Made by a program: the position numbers and the translations under genes
The notes under the pieces: model-generated
Databases searched by the model: none
Told to the model about the DNA's origin: nothing
The model's input: the letters and a program-made list of their open reading frames with translations, nothing else
Shown here: positions 1-10,800 of the stretch, in pieces
Numbering within the stretch: position 1 is the stretch's first letter
Layout: each line of letters begins with the position of its first letter
From: Tieghemiomyces parasiticus
Lineage: Eukaryota > Kickxellomycota > Dimargaritomycetes > Dimargaritales > Dimargaritaceae
Length of the DNA stretch: 26,481 bases
Direction: 5' to 3'
Assembly (NCBI GenBank): GCA_027575765.1
Contig: JANBPT010000675.1
Coordinates: 1 to 26,481, forward strand

Positions 1-1738
1 CCGCATTTTTAAAAAAAATCCTCAGTTTTGGAAAAGGAGGGATGAGATAAACAGTGATGGGTTGGGATGGGTAACACAGTAAAGAGGAATTCCTAATTAA
101 CACCGTACCTGGGGTCGAGCAACAGGGAATGGCTACAAGGCATTGGCGACGGTTGCCATGTGCTAATAGAGTGTACAGTCTGGCTGGGAATTTTGAGAAA
201 ATAATGAACGGGTAATCAACCAGGTAGAATTGCAAGCGAGTGAGTTGTTATATACTTTGCTGTTAAAATGAAGTAGCTATTGCACACATTCGGAGTGATG
301 AATTTGGCGGGCAGCTCACCCATATATTTTGTTTCGGAAGATCGTTAGGTGCAGTGGGGGGCTTGGCCCTGGCTCCTTCAGATGATGAAGCGCAGTCTTA
401 ACGCATTAGGTCCAGGTTTGGTGGCGGCGTGTGTACGCCTTGCTAATTAGTGCATTGGAAACCCATTAGAGTAGTGTGGGGGGATCTCTAACGTTACTGC
501 TTTCAGCAGATGCCATTACTTGCCTTCCTGAGGTGGGGGATTGTAGCCGCTGAACTAGGCTGTCTTCATTTACCATGGTTGCTGCCAGGCGGGGTAGATA
601 TTCAATCATAAGGAGCATGAGAGCAACGGTTGTAGGTTAAAAAAAAACCTAGAGGGACGAAAATAACAGTTAAGTAGCGGGTCTGACGATATCGCAACTT
701 AAAAGGACTTCACTGGAAGTTGGTGAATGCTTGCCGGATTTCGGTGTGAGGTTACAGCCGCGGTTTAGTTAACAGTGACCGGGAGGGCCTCATACTTTAA
801 AGATGGCCAGCACCATTCGTAGCAACGATTGCCTAGACTGGGAGAAGTCCCTGTCGACATTGCGAGGCGGGGCTGGTCACCTAGCCAGGTAGAGTAGGGT
901 AACGGCGAAGTTGCCTAATCAGTAAGGAAGTAAAGAATGTATCAACCCTAATCGGATAGGACACAGAGGCGCTTATCAAGGAAGCCGGGGCCAGCTTGAT
1001 CGGCAGGTAACTTAGATAATGGGATAGAGGTGAGAGAAAGTGAAGGACTTAACAGTTATTTGGTGAGGTAAAAAGCGACAATTAACCGTACTCGGAATAA
1101 CCGCACGGGTTCAGAGCAAAAGCCAAGGCGGTCGGTGATGGTTTGCCTCTTGGTCGAGGGTAGTAGGTTCATATATTGATTTCCTACCAAGACTAGTAGT
1201 CTATCTGTTCTGGTTCAATTGTGACTAGGCGACATGGTGGCGACCATTTAACGGTATTCACCCCATCGCGACACTGCCCATCCTCCTAATCAACACCTAC
1301 TAAGTAGCACAAATGAATCACGTTCAGCTAGCTAGGTGCAGGTATCTCCCGACCGAGCAAGCAGCCATGATCCCACGCGGTACATAAAAGTACGCCGGGA
1401 CACTGTGGCGCAGCCCGAAGAGTCTGAGGAGCCATAGGCACAGATCATCATCACGTGTGTTGTACTATCAAAATAGTTGCAATCTGTGGTTAAATCCAAA
1501 GATACTGGAATCAGAGGTGGACAGGGCACAAGGGTTTATATACCATCATAGTGAAGAGGGAGACCATGGGAAGTGGCTCTTGTGGGACTCCTCTCCGTCG
1601 TCCCTAATTTTTTTTAAGGTGCACAGAGTGTACCCTAGGGAAAAAAAAATAATATGAAGGGCCCCGCGCTAACGACTGATGGGAGGATAGGTGAGTGGTG
1701 CGCTCGGGCTACGCCCAAACTAGTGACTTGGTGGGAGG
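1..1738. other. Gene-free left flank
   Basis: No convincing coding region, tRNA or rRNA is visible. Open frames here are below 70 codons and resemble no family I know. A TATATAAA sequence is readable on the minus strand at 1542-1535, so a leftward transcript leaving the window is conceivable, but no minus-strand reading frame supports it. Base composition is clearly lower in GC than the adjacent gene. Confidence 0.6.
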
Positions 1739-1778
1739 CCAATGAAAAAAAAAATGCCTGATTGGTAGGGTAGCCAAT
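1739..1778 (+). promoter_or_regulatory. Triple CCAAT-box cluster upstream of the PPR gene
   Basis: CCAAT is seen at 1739-1743 and 1774-1778, and its reverse complement ATTGG at 1761-1765: three copies within 40 bp, separated by an A-run. They lie about 155-195 bp before the ATG at 1934. In fungi CCAAT is bound by the Hap2/3/5 (NF-Y) complex, which often controls mitochondrial and respiratory genes. That fits the predicted mitochondrial product downstream. Binding here is inferred from sequence only, and no TATA box is obvious for this gene. Confidence 0.45.
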
Positions 1779-1933
1779 TACTCATCTCCTAATGGCCTGG
1801 TCCACAAGCTAGTACCGCAGCAGTGGAGCTCAAGTCAGGCCAGCTCATCGCGTAACCCGTTCAGGCCGCAAGGGAAGCTAAGGGGAGAAAGCTGTCTTAA
1901 GCACCGTCTACACAATTTGCATACGGGCCGTCA

Positions 1934-4786
1934 ATGCATCCCATACAACTTACCCAACAGATCCCACCCCGCATGTTCGCCGCCGCTCGCTTGCTCCGCC
2001 GTGTCCCTCGCTGCCCATTCCATCCCCCACGGCCAGTGCCGTGGGTGCTGCGAGGTACCACGCGATCCGCTACCCACGCTGTCCATACAACAGCTGGACC
2101 ACCCACGATAGCACCATCCCAACCAACACAATTGTCAGAGCAGCCTGCCGAGGATGCCACCCTTGTTCCGCCGGCCTACCGTACCCTTCGCGATCACCTC
2201 TACGTCGGCCGCCCTGAATTGGCACCGATACTCGACTGCTACCGCTCCCTGCGCGAACAAGGTCGACTGGACCACCTCACATTGCAGGACTTCACGGTGG
2301 TATTGGAAATTGTGCTGGCCCATGTTTGGTCCCGCGCTGCCCGCACCACAGGGCCGACGCCTCAACCGCGCGGGGCATCCACTCGGCGCTGGCGGGGGTC
2401 GGCAGCCGAACGCGCCGACTTGGACATGCTCTGTCGGGACTTCATGCGGTACCAGGCACCTGTCGACGCCCTGCGCCGCCACACGACGCCCCTTCCCACG
2501 GCCGAGACGTTAACAGTTAAGACCGGCCTGCGCCACTTAGCTATCGCGCTTTGTTACCTAGATCGGGTAACCGAAGCTATGCAACTGGTCGAGGAGCAAG
2601 CAAGTGCTGACCTGACAATCGCCTACCGCGTGGTCAACACACTCTTGGATACGCTGACCGAACACCCGGAACCACAGGATGGACGCGATTTCCTGGACCG
2701 TTTGCCACGGTACGACGTCCAACCAACCCGCTACACCTATGGCGCTTTGCTTCGTCTGGCCCAGATGTGTGACGGTCTGGAGAGTGCCGAGCTCGTTTTG
2801 GCGCAATGGGAGACCCGTAGTCACCTCACCCCGGACTTCGTCTTCGTGTCCCTGTTCTCGGCGTACGTCGGACGCAAGCGGCCCGCCCAGGCCCGTCGGT
2901 GGTTCGACAAAGTCCAGGAGCGGCGGCCCCGGCTTGACATGCAGGACACCTCCCGTCTGATCGCCGGCCTGGCCCAGCTCGGGGAGATTGACCGGGCCTT
3001 CACCTACTACGAGCGCTTGGCTCAGCAAACAACCAGCCCTTCGTTGTTCGTACTCGACAACCTACTCAACGCCGCCCTCCGAGCCGACCAGCCCGCCCGC
3101 GTCGACCAGATCTACGCTGACGTGATCCGATTCGGGATCAAGCCCGATGGGTTCCTTCTCGCCAATCTGATACGGGCCTACGGGCAGCGACCTGACGGCG
3201 GGGCCCAGCTCCGCGAGGTCCTCGCTCGCACTGAACGTGGCGGCGGAGACAACCGGCCTATCGCCGTGTTCAACCAATTGATATCCCTGTTCGCCAAGCA
3301 GGGGGATCCCCAGCGTGCGGTCGAGATGTACGAACACGTTCGGCGAAAGCGGTCGCCGCAGCCCAACGAGCACACCTACGCTATCATGCTGAAGCTGGCC
3401 CTCGACCACCCGACCGGCGACCTCCTCCACCGCGTTATGACCGAGGTGCGCACCACGCCGGACCTCACATGGGATCGGCCCATCTACAGTCTGATGGTGC
3501 GGGCCCATATGCAGCACGGCGAGGTCCGCGAGGCTCGTGCCGTGTTTGACCAGATGCTGGCCGCTGGCCTGGAACCCGACATTTTCGTCTACACCCACTT
3601 GGTGGGCGGTCTTTGCCGCAACCACGAGTTCGACAACGCACTGGCTGTCAAGGCCAGTATGTTCAACGGCGGAGTTAAGCCTACCTACTCCATCTACCGC
3701 GAACTGGTCCTGGCCGCCATCAAACTGGGCCGCTTCGACGTGGTCCGCAGCCTGGTCGGCGAGCTGAAGGCCATGGGGATGAGCACCGACTCGTCATTCT
3801 ATGCCACCATCATCTCCGGATTCCTGAGCAGCCGCCGTAACGACTTGGCAGTCGCCACCGTCGAGGATTGTCTGCGCATGGACGTCCCGCTGGACACGGC
3901 CTTCTATACCGCGGCGGTCACCACCTACGCTCGCGCCGGCCGGATGTCCGACGCGCTAGGGATACTCAACCAGCTGCGAACCCACCTGCCCACGTCCCCG
4001 TCCACGGTGAAACGGAATGCTCAATGTAACGCTGCGCACCCTAAGGGCCACCATCGGGTGACGGGCCAACTGGACGCGGCCCTCATTTCGGCCCTCCTCC
4101 AGGGGTGCCAGACCCCGGCCGACGCTCGGCACGTGGCCACCCTCCGCGCTCTCTTTGTGCCCCCGGACGCGCCTCCGAATCTGGTAGCTCGCCCGGACAC
4201 CCTACTGTACAACCTACTCATCAAGGCCTACCGCGAGACGGGCCAGCCCGATGCCGCCCTGGCCATGTGGGACACCATGATCAACCAGGGCCGCCTGAGC
4301 CCCAACAACTCTACCCTTGTCTTCATGTTTGAGACATGCGCCAAGTACCGCCGGCCCGAGGCTGTCCATGCCATCCTCGCACGGGCTGACGAGCGCGGCC
4401 TTAAGCTGAACAGCACGGCCACCGCCAGCCTGATCCGGACCTGGTGTGTACTTCGCGACGCCGCCAATGCCACACGCCTCATGACCACTGCCGCGCGCCA
4501 GGGGATTTTCTTGCCCACCCGTAAGGTGCTCATGGCCGTTTACATGGTTGCCCTGCTGGACCGTCAACGGTGGGAATCCCAGTGCGCCAGCCTGGAGCGT
4601 TGGCTAGCCAACTTTTATCCGCAATTATTCCCTGAGATGGCCCGACTCAAACTGGTGTCCCCTACGACACTAGAGAGTACTTTGGATGACCTTTTATCAA
4701 ATGACGGACACGAGGGCCTTTTTGAACAGCAGGACCCTCACGATACTGAATCCAGCTCTCAAGAGAGATATTTAGGGGCTTACTAA
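1934..4786 (+). CDS. Pentatricopeptide-repeat (PPR) protein, probably mitochondrial
   Basis: This intronless frame encodes 950 residues. The N-terminus is rich in Arg and Ala with almost no acidic residues (LLRRVPRCPFHPPRP at 20-34), as in mitochondrial presequences. From about residue 229 to 865 the protein is built of degenerate 35-residue helical hairpins of PPR type. The clearest are at 266-300, 369-404, 445-478, 515-549 (LMVRAHMQHGEVREARAVF), 550-584, 586-619, 656-690 and 757-790 (LLIKAYRETGQPDAALAMW), giving roughly 15 repeats. PPR proteins bind single-stranded RNA, mostly in organelles, in processing, stability or translation; the specific RNA target cannot be read here. No catalytic domain follows the repeats, and the C-terminus (910-950) is acidic and Ser-rich. 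Residues 683-712 form a basic, non-PPR spacer between repeats. The ATG at 1934 is the first in frame; ATG 1973 (Met14) is an alternative that keeps the basic presequence. The stop is TAA. Confidence 0.9.
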   Translation: MHPIQLTQQIPPRMFAAARLLRRVPRCPFHPPRPVPWVLRGTTRSATHAVHTTAGPPTIAPSQPTQLSEQPAEDATLVPPAYRTLRDHLYVGRPELAPILDCYRSLREQGRLDHLTLQDFTVVLEIVLAHVWSRAARTTGPTPQPRGASTRRWRGSAAERADLDMLCRDFMRYQAPVDALRRHTTPLPTAETLTVKTGLRHLAIALCYLDRVTEAMQLVEEQASADLTIAYRVVNTLLDTLTEHPEPQDGRDFLDRLPRYDVQPTRYTYGALLRLAQMCDGLESAELVLAQWETRSHLTPDFVFVSLFSAYVGRKRPAQARRWFDKVQERRPRLDMQDTSRLIAGLAQLGEIDRAFTYYERLAQQTTSPSLFVLDNLLNAALRADQPARVDQIYADVIRFGIKPDGFLLANLIRAYGQRPDGGAQLREVLARTERGGGDNRPIAVFNQLISLFAKQGDPQRAVEMYEHVRRKRSPQPNEHTYAIMLKLALDHPTGDLLHRVMTEVRTTPDLTWDRPIYSLMVRAHMQHGEVREARAVFDQMLAAGLEPDIFVYTHLVGGLCRNHEFDNALAVKASMFNGGVKPTYSIYRELVLAAIKLGRFDVVRSLVGELKAMGMSTDSSFYATIISGFLSSRRNDLAVATVEDCLRMDVPLDTAFYTAAVTTYARAGRMSDALGILNQLRTHLPTSPSTVKRNAQCNAAHPKGHHRVTGQLDAALISALLQGCQTPADARHVATLRALFVPPDAPPNLVARPDTLLYNLLIKAYRETGQPDAALAMWDTMINQGRLSPNNSTLVFMFETCAKYRRPEAVHAILARADERGLKLNSTATASLIRTWCVLRDAANATRLMTTAARQGIFLPTRKVLMAVYMVALLDRQRWESQCASLERWLANFYPQLFPEMARLKLVSPTTLESTLDDLLSNDGHEGLFEQQDPHDTESSSQERYLGAY

Positions 4787-7207
4787 CGTGGTGGCTCCAC
4801 CCATCGCAAGCTGGGGCCTTGTTGGCTCCCATAGGCATCCCCGTAGACTGTTAAGGTAACTAAATCAGTATGCGATGTAATGTTACCATCTGGGTCTGGG
4901 TACCCTCGACTAGAGGGAATGAGGTTGTTGGTGTTTGTCGGGATATGAAATGGAGGTATGATGGCCATCGTTGTCCACCTTAGGATGAAAAGGACGCTTC
5001 CTAATTGGCTTAATAGCGTATAGTCATAAGAAAATGTCACGCCAACTGGCAGTTTGCCATTGACTCTAATTTTACACTGGCGACTGATAAATTTTTTTCG
5101 TGCCCCGCCGCTGATTCGCGCCACATTATCGTACTGCAACGATATTAACCTTAAGATGCATTTTTTTCCCACTAGTTAATTACGGTACGCCGCCGGTCGG
5201 ACTGAACAAGTCCCTCTCATTTAGCGTATTACAACGGCTGTAGAGGCGATTGCCGTTTCTACCCTCTGATGTGTGATTACTAGCAGCACTGTTGCCGAGC
5301 CCTGTGCTGTGAGCTGGAATAAAATATTGCAGCCATTTAAACAGCATGGCTTCTCACAGAAATTTGCCGAGCTCAACACTGGAGGGCGCAGGGCGAGATT
5401 AATGCTGTGCAGTAAAAGCGACCACATAGAATGGCTAGCGGTTTCGGCCGAACACGAGTCGAACCCCTGGCTATCGCGGTAGGTAATTAAGCAACTGTTG
5501 GCTAGGAAAAATGCATATAGTGAATGATTTCGGCTGGTCCTTGCTAATCAGATAAGTGACTAGAAGCCAGGCAGTGAATTTAAAAGCTCATTGGGGACGC
5601 TTGAGACCTTAACAGCCAACCTCAAACCCATCCCCTACACCCAGCTTGCAATGCTCTGAGGTTGGTGAGAGTGGAGATGCGAGAAAAATGAGTGGACGCG
5701 TGGTGAGAGGAGTTTCCACCCACATGAACTGGCTACGGACACTAGCGATCGGCAAAAGAAAAGATTCACCAAGTTCAAACCCGGTCTGCCATATATGGGA
5801 TTTCCACATTTGGCAAGCAAGAGAGGCAAGCGGGGCAATGGTTCATGCACGAGTGATGGAGGCAAACTGGTGAATTACGACACTAGGGTGGTATGGCCAT
5901 CCAGCGTGAGGCTCAAGCAGTGGAATGGGCAGCGTGAAGCGTGCTGAATTGGCATGCGAGGTACAGGTTTGGCATGGTACACGGCAGCAGCGCACACGGC
6001 TATGGTGACTGGCTTAGCAACAGGGAAGGTTTCCTTCCACCATGCCCACAAAGCCATTACGCAGATCAAAACATGACTTTTTTAATTTAATGTCGACTCA
6101 TACCGTTTATTGACAGAGGGGAGCTGCGGTATCACTCGCTACATGTTTTCCTGATGAGACGGGGCGAAATTCGGCTCGAAGAGAACCGAAAGGGAGGGCT
6201 GTAGGCTCGGTTCACCATCACCATCGGTGCCCAACTCCGTCACCTGTTACGGCGACGCGACCTAGCTTTTAGACACGGCACTAGTGTACCACGCGGCTGA
6301 CGCTGAATGCGCACATTCTGGCAGGATAGGTGCAATGCGACCACCCAATATTAAATTCGCTAGGGGTCTGGAGCAACCGTGACTACATGCATGCACACCG
6401 CCCCCCTATCTGTCGCTGGGGGAGGATTCAAGCGCCGTGCCCTTGGCCTGTGGTGTAGGCCGGCAGGGGCGGTCTATGTATCGCGATGCACAGGTTGCCT
6501 CGGGGGCCGTACGCACAGGTCGGCACTAGGACTTCAGCTCTCTAGCGTGCCCCGTACCTGCTGGGTGCCACCGCACACGTTTCACGATGCAGGTGGAGAG
6601 TAGGCGGATCGTATGGATGGCCCATTGTTGCGCACGGTATTTGGCACGGGGCTGAGTGGTGGGCCATCCGTGGGCGCTCTACGCCCTCAGCTCCCCTCCT
6701 TCTGCCGCCGCTCTGGTGCAGCAACTGCTGGGCGATTATCGTCCCTTCCACAGCCCGGTTAGACCAGAGTGGAGAAGGGAACGCTTTCGATCGACGCAGC
6801 GACAGGCAGGCAGGTTGGCAAATGGCCGTGATCCAAACTCATCTTCCCCACAATCCTGCCGATCGCTCGAACCGTGGGCCCATCCTACCTTGCGGTGCGT
6901 CGCCAGCGATCTGGCCTGGTCCCCACTTCGCTTCCTTGGCGTATCCCATTCGACCGCTACTGCTGCTAGAGCTGCCGGCGCCGTGCCAGTGTGTATGCGG
7001 ATTGGCCGGAACAGAGGCAAGGACGCCGAGAAGACTAGGCAGCAGCTTTCGCTCCTGGAGATGGGGGGGCATGCTTGGTTCCACCAGATTAGGCTATCTG
7101 GACCATCTATGCTTACAAAAAACAAGCCGGTGAGATCATCAATCAGCGGCTGCCCGCATAGCCGTCCGTCTGCCGGCCGCCTTTGTCCCCCTTCCTTTCT
7201 CTTACAG
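4787..7207. other. Gene-free gap between PPR and RGS genes
   Basis: I see no supportable gene. The longest open frames (129 codons on the minus strand at 4783-5172; 192 codons at 6656-7234) begin at GTG rather than ATG and encode low-information peptides with no family motif. The part from about 6370 to 7200 is more GC-rich than the rest. It ends in a pyrimidine tract plus TTACAG at 7202-7207, which resembles an intron 3' end. A matching GTGAGA lies at 7128, so an 80-nt intron of an upstream-initiated leader is possible but unproven. Confidence 0.55.
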
Positions 7208-7213
7208 GGGCCA

Positions 7214-7220
7214 TATAAAG
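7214..7220 (+). promoter_or_regulatory. TATA box of the RGS gene
   Basis: TATAAAG stands just before the change from mixed sequence to a strongly C/T-rich leader, as expected for a core promoter with transcription starting about 25-35 bp downstream. It is about 620 bp before the predicted start codon. Confidence 0.5.
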
Positions 7221-7240
7221 ATCCCCGACAGTGAACACCG

Positions 7241-7842
7241 AGCCCCGGTCCAGTGTTTAGCTCCTCGTCACCTTGCCTGTGCTCTCATTGCCCCAGCTGT
7301 CTGATATTGCGTCGCCTGTTCCTTCAGTGTGCACCCCCCTCCTTCTGCTCACCCTTCACCTCTTCCTCCTCGTTCGTTAGTTTGTCCTTACTTCCTAGGT
7401 CTAAGTCTTATATCCTTTCAGTATTCAAAGTCACCGCTTGCTTCCCGGGCTGCGCCCGCTGATTTTAGGCCAATTCTGCCTCCCTTCCCGTCGGCGACCA
7501 CCACACAGGCCCGCTCGAGTTCCGTTTATTATCTATCCATCAATCTCCGTTCCTAACTGCGCCCGCCCTCTGTATGCCTTGCCCGTTTGGTTACCTGGTC
7601 CGGTAGTATTGCCACACCGACCTGTCAGTTTACGAGCCTTCTAGAGGCCGTATCTCGGATACACATTGAAGGTCCAATTTAGTTTGAAGTGCTAACCTCC
7701 CCTTAGCAGCCTGTCGTTCTAAACTGGTCTTCTACCTTGGCCATCGCTCCAGCCTTCTGGAATCCCACGGTACACCCTTCCGGACCACCCCCCCTACCCT
7801 TTTCCACCTTCCCACCGCGCTTTCCCGTCCGCTGCCCGCCGT
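7241..7842 (+). other. Pyrimidine-rich 5' leader of the RGS gene, with probable leader intron
   Basis: About 600 nt of C/T-rich sequence link the TATA box to the start codon. The only ATG I find in it is at 7574, and it would open a 10-codon upstream ORF. That ATG lies inside a well-formed candidate intron, 7572-7706: 5' site GTATGC, branch-like CTAAC at 7692-7696, then CTCCCCTTAG. Splicing would remove the upstream ATG and leave 7843 as the first ATG. An alternative 5' site is GTAGTA at 7603. No RNA evidence is available to me. Confidence 0.45.
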
Positions 7843-10800
7843 ATGTTGACCAGTAGCGATAGCAGCGGCGCCGCCTACGACTTTAGTCACCCCGGGCGGG
7901 AAGGCGCCTCGGCAGGAGATGCACTACCACCTGCTCTTTACTCTCGCCCGCCATCTAGCCACCTGTCCCATTCCCGAGCCCTAAACCGCCTTACCGGCAG
8001 CAGTACCCGTTCCTTCACCGTCACCAATTTTACCCGCGCCGTCGTCTCTTACGCCAAGCTGGGCCGTAACACATCTGCCATGTCCATCATGCACGAACCG
8101 GCTAGTGAAAACTCGCCACCACCGGGTGCCCCCGTCACCCCGCTCTCCATACCTACCGAACCTTTGCCCGCCCTGCCCAGCTGCTCGTCTGCAGCATCCA
8201 GGGCTGGGCAGTCGGGTGCGGAGGATATCCCGGAGGGCGATTCCATCTACGCCACCGGTCCCCTTGCGGTCGACACACCTACGGCCGGTAGCCGGCGTAA
8301 CCCACAGGCCCGCATATCTCTCCTTAAGACCCTGCGGCACCGCCGGGCAACCGAACACATTGCCTCCTACATCCGCATTCTGGCCCATGTGTCGTCCGTC
8401 CGGAGCTTCCCCGTGACGGTGCGGCGCTTAGACAGCATTGAAGACCTGGCCCGCCAGATTGAGGCCGAGTATGCCTTCCGGTACCCTTGCTCCCGCCCTG
8501 CCACCCCGCTTTTCAGCCCCACCGACCGCGGCCCTGCAGTTGAGGTCGACGTTGACCACTCAACCACTGCTGCCCCGCTTATTTGTGGCGCTTTACTTCT
8601 GAACGACATCCCGCTCCTGTTCGACGCCTGCGTGGACGACGTACTCGCCATGGACGACACAATCACCGTGGTGAACCTTCATGACGGTGAGTGACATAAC
8701 AGTATCCCCTTGACCGTACAGTTGCCCCCCAAATTCCTAGCCTGGGAAGTCGCTCGGCATCGCCCGTGCTGTTTAGGCCGAGAGCGTACATACTCTAGTC
8801 TGAGGTGGTGCAGGGGGAGGCAGAGGAGGGGAAATGCGGATTTGCCCGCCCCTATTTTGGGTCATTGAGCAACCCAAAAATACGTTCATTTGCCCCCCCC
8901 TGACGACACGCTTGCAGCGTTACGCGTTTCCCTCACCACCTATCCAGTTTGGTGTGCAACCGGTCTATCGACCAGTCTGACTGGCCTCTTCTCCCGCCCC
9001 TACCTTTAATTGAGGTCCGCTTACGATACCTTCCTCCTCCCTGGCTAACCACTTTTCTCCCTGCCCATATATATTCCTACTTTGTCGTCTGACAATCATC
9101 TGTCCCTCGTCTCTCTGAGTAGGTGAGGAATTAGGCCTATCTAAAACGCATACCCCGGCCAGTGGTACCGCTCCGGCATCGCCAGCGGAACCTGCCAATT
9201 CCTTTGCCCACCCAGCAGCCGTCTACTCCCCGCTAGCCGACCGCCCGCCAACATCCTCCCTGTCCATGTCCATCGATGCTCAGCCTACGGTTGCCTGTGG
9301 TGCTGACCCGGCCGTCCCCTGGTCGGAGTACCCACTGGCCATGGCTCACCCCGCCAGGCCCCCAGGCCTACCGCTGCCCTCCTCGACCTTCGTGGTGGAA
9401 CCTGGCCGGACCTCAGTCATTTCACAGGACTCTTTGAGCAGCTTTGCCAGCCAGCGCTCCGAAACTTCTATGCGTGCCGCCATCCATCATGCCCCGGCCG
9501 TGCAGCTCGACCGCGAGCCTCACCTCGATGGCTTATCAATGCGTAAGGCTGAAGCCCTGTTCACCGCCCAAAGGCTGGCCCGCTTGGCCCTTCCGCGCGT
9601 CCGCTTCACTAACCTCCTCAGCACCCCAGCAATGGTGCCCTACTTTTTGCACTACTGCCTGCAGGCCGGGGACTTCGCGCTGGAGAGCGCCCTGTTCTGG
9701 TTGGACGTAGAGCGGTTCCGCGGCACCCAATCCAACGTATGTCGCCTGACTGCCAACTACATCTACATTACCTACCTGGCCCCACAGGCCCCACTCTTCG
9801 CCAACGTGTCGGGCGAGCTGCGCAACGAAATTGCCTGGCCTTTCCTGCCGGGCTGGCATCTGGACACGTCCGTTTTCGACGAAGCTCAGGAGTGGGTGTT
9901 CCAGACCATGAAGCATCGCCACTTGACCCGGTTCGAACGCGGCGAGCTTTTCCAGGAGATGCTCGACGACCCGCGATGCCAGCCTCAGGACTACGTGCGA
10001 GACCGCCCGGGCCCGGGCCTTACCGACCGCGGACCCGCATGGCACCCCGTGAATGTGGACGTCGTGCTCTGGATCAACGATCTCGATTTCAACGACACTG
10101 CCCGCCCGTTGGTTGCCGAGCTTAGTCGCCTCACGGACGAGTTCCGCGAGGAACTGGCTGGGCGTATCCTAGACCAGTTTGAGCCCCTGGGCGCTAGCGT
10201 CGCTGCCGTAGCCGGCTACTTCACCAGCCCGCAGCGTATGACCCACCTGCAAAAGAACCTACGCATGCAGCGCAACAAGCGACTTCTCAAATTCTTTGGC
10301 GACAAGCCCGAAGCGGAAGTGCTAGCTCCACAGCTCGACCTGCCCTTCCACGGTCCCGCCCTATCCGTCATGCAGCAACAGCGCCGGCAGCAGATCGAGC
10401 GTCTGTACGGTCCCTCTTCGGCCGACCTCCTGGCCGCCGGGTACCGGCCCGACCGTCGGGCCTCCGTGGGTTCCGTAAACTACCACTATCTGCTTGGTGC
10501 CGGTCCCGGCCCGATCTCCCCACACCGAGTAGGACTCTCCCCCGAAGTCGGCTACTCGTCCGTGGCGACCCCACGAACCTCCGTCACTAACGACCCACAG
10601 TGGAACACGTACACCCGCAAAAAGAAGCTTGAAAAGCTCGAAGAGTTCTTTGGCAACCGCATTCCGGAGCAGATCCTCGTCGAACAGCAGCTCATCGATG
10701 GCCGAGACCTGACCGATTGGACAACGAACCCCGCGCCCACCGACTCGGAGGCGAGTGACCACGAGATTATCCTCCCGACCTTGGCCACTCACAATGACCT

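Noticed and set aside
4783..5172. Minus-strand open frame of 129 codons convergent with the PPR gene.
   Set aside because: It starts at GTG and has no recognisable family. Its composition is that of noncoding DNA, and it abuts the PPR stop by chance.
5430..5480. tRNA-like TTCGA T-loop on the minus strand (AGGGGTTCGACTCG).
   Set aside because: The T-stem has two mismatches, and no acceptor, D or anticodon arms could be drawn.
6150..6195. Hammerhead-ribozyme-like core: CTGATGAG at 6151 followed by CGAAA at 6165 and a TTCGG/CCGAA stem (6170-6190).
   Set aside because: Stem II (GACGGGGC) cannot pair properly. The base after the 3' arm does not give the required U-H cleavage site, and no stem I is formed. 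Probably coincidence.
6656..7234. Plus-strand open frame of 192 codons.
   Set aside because: It starts at GTG, has no motif or biased codon use like the neighbouring genes, and overlaps the TATA box of the RGS gene.
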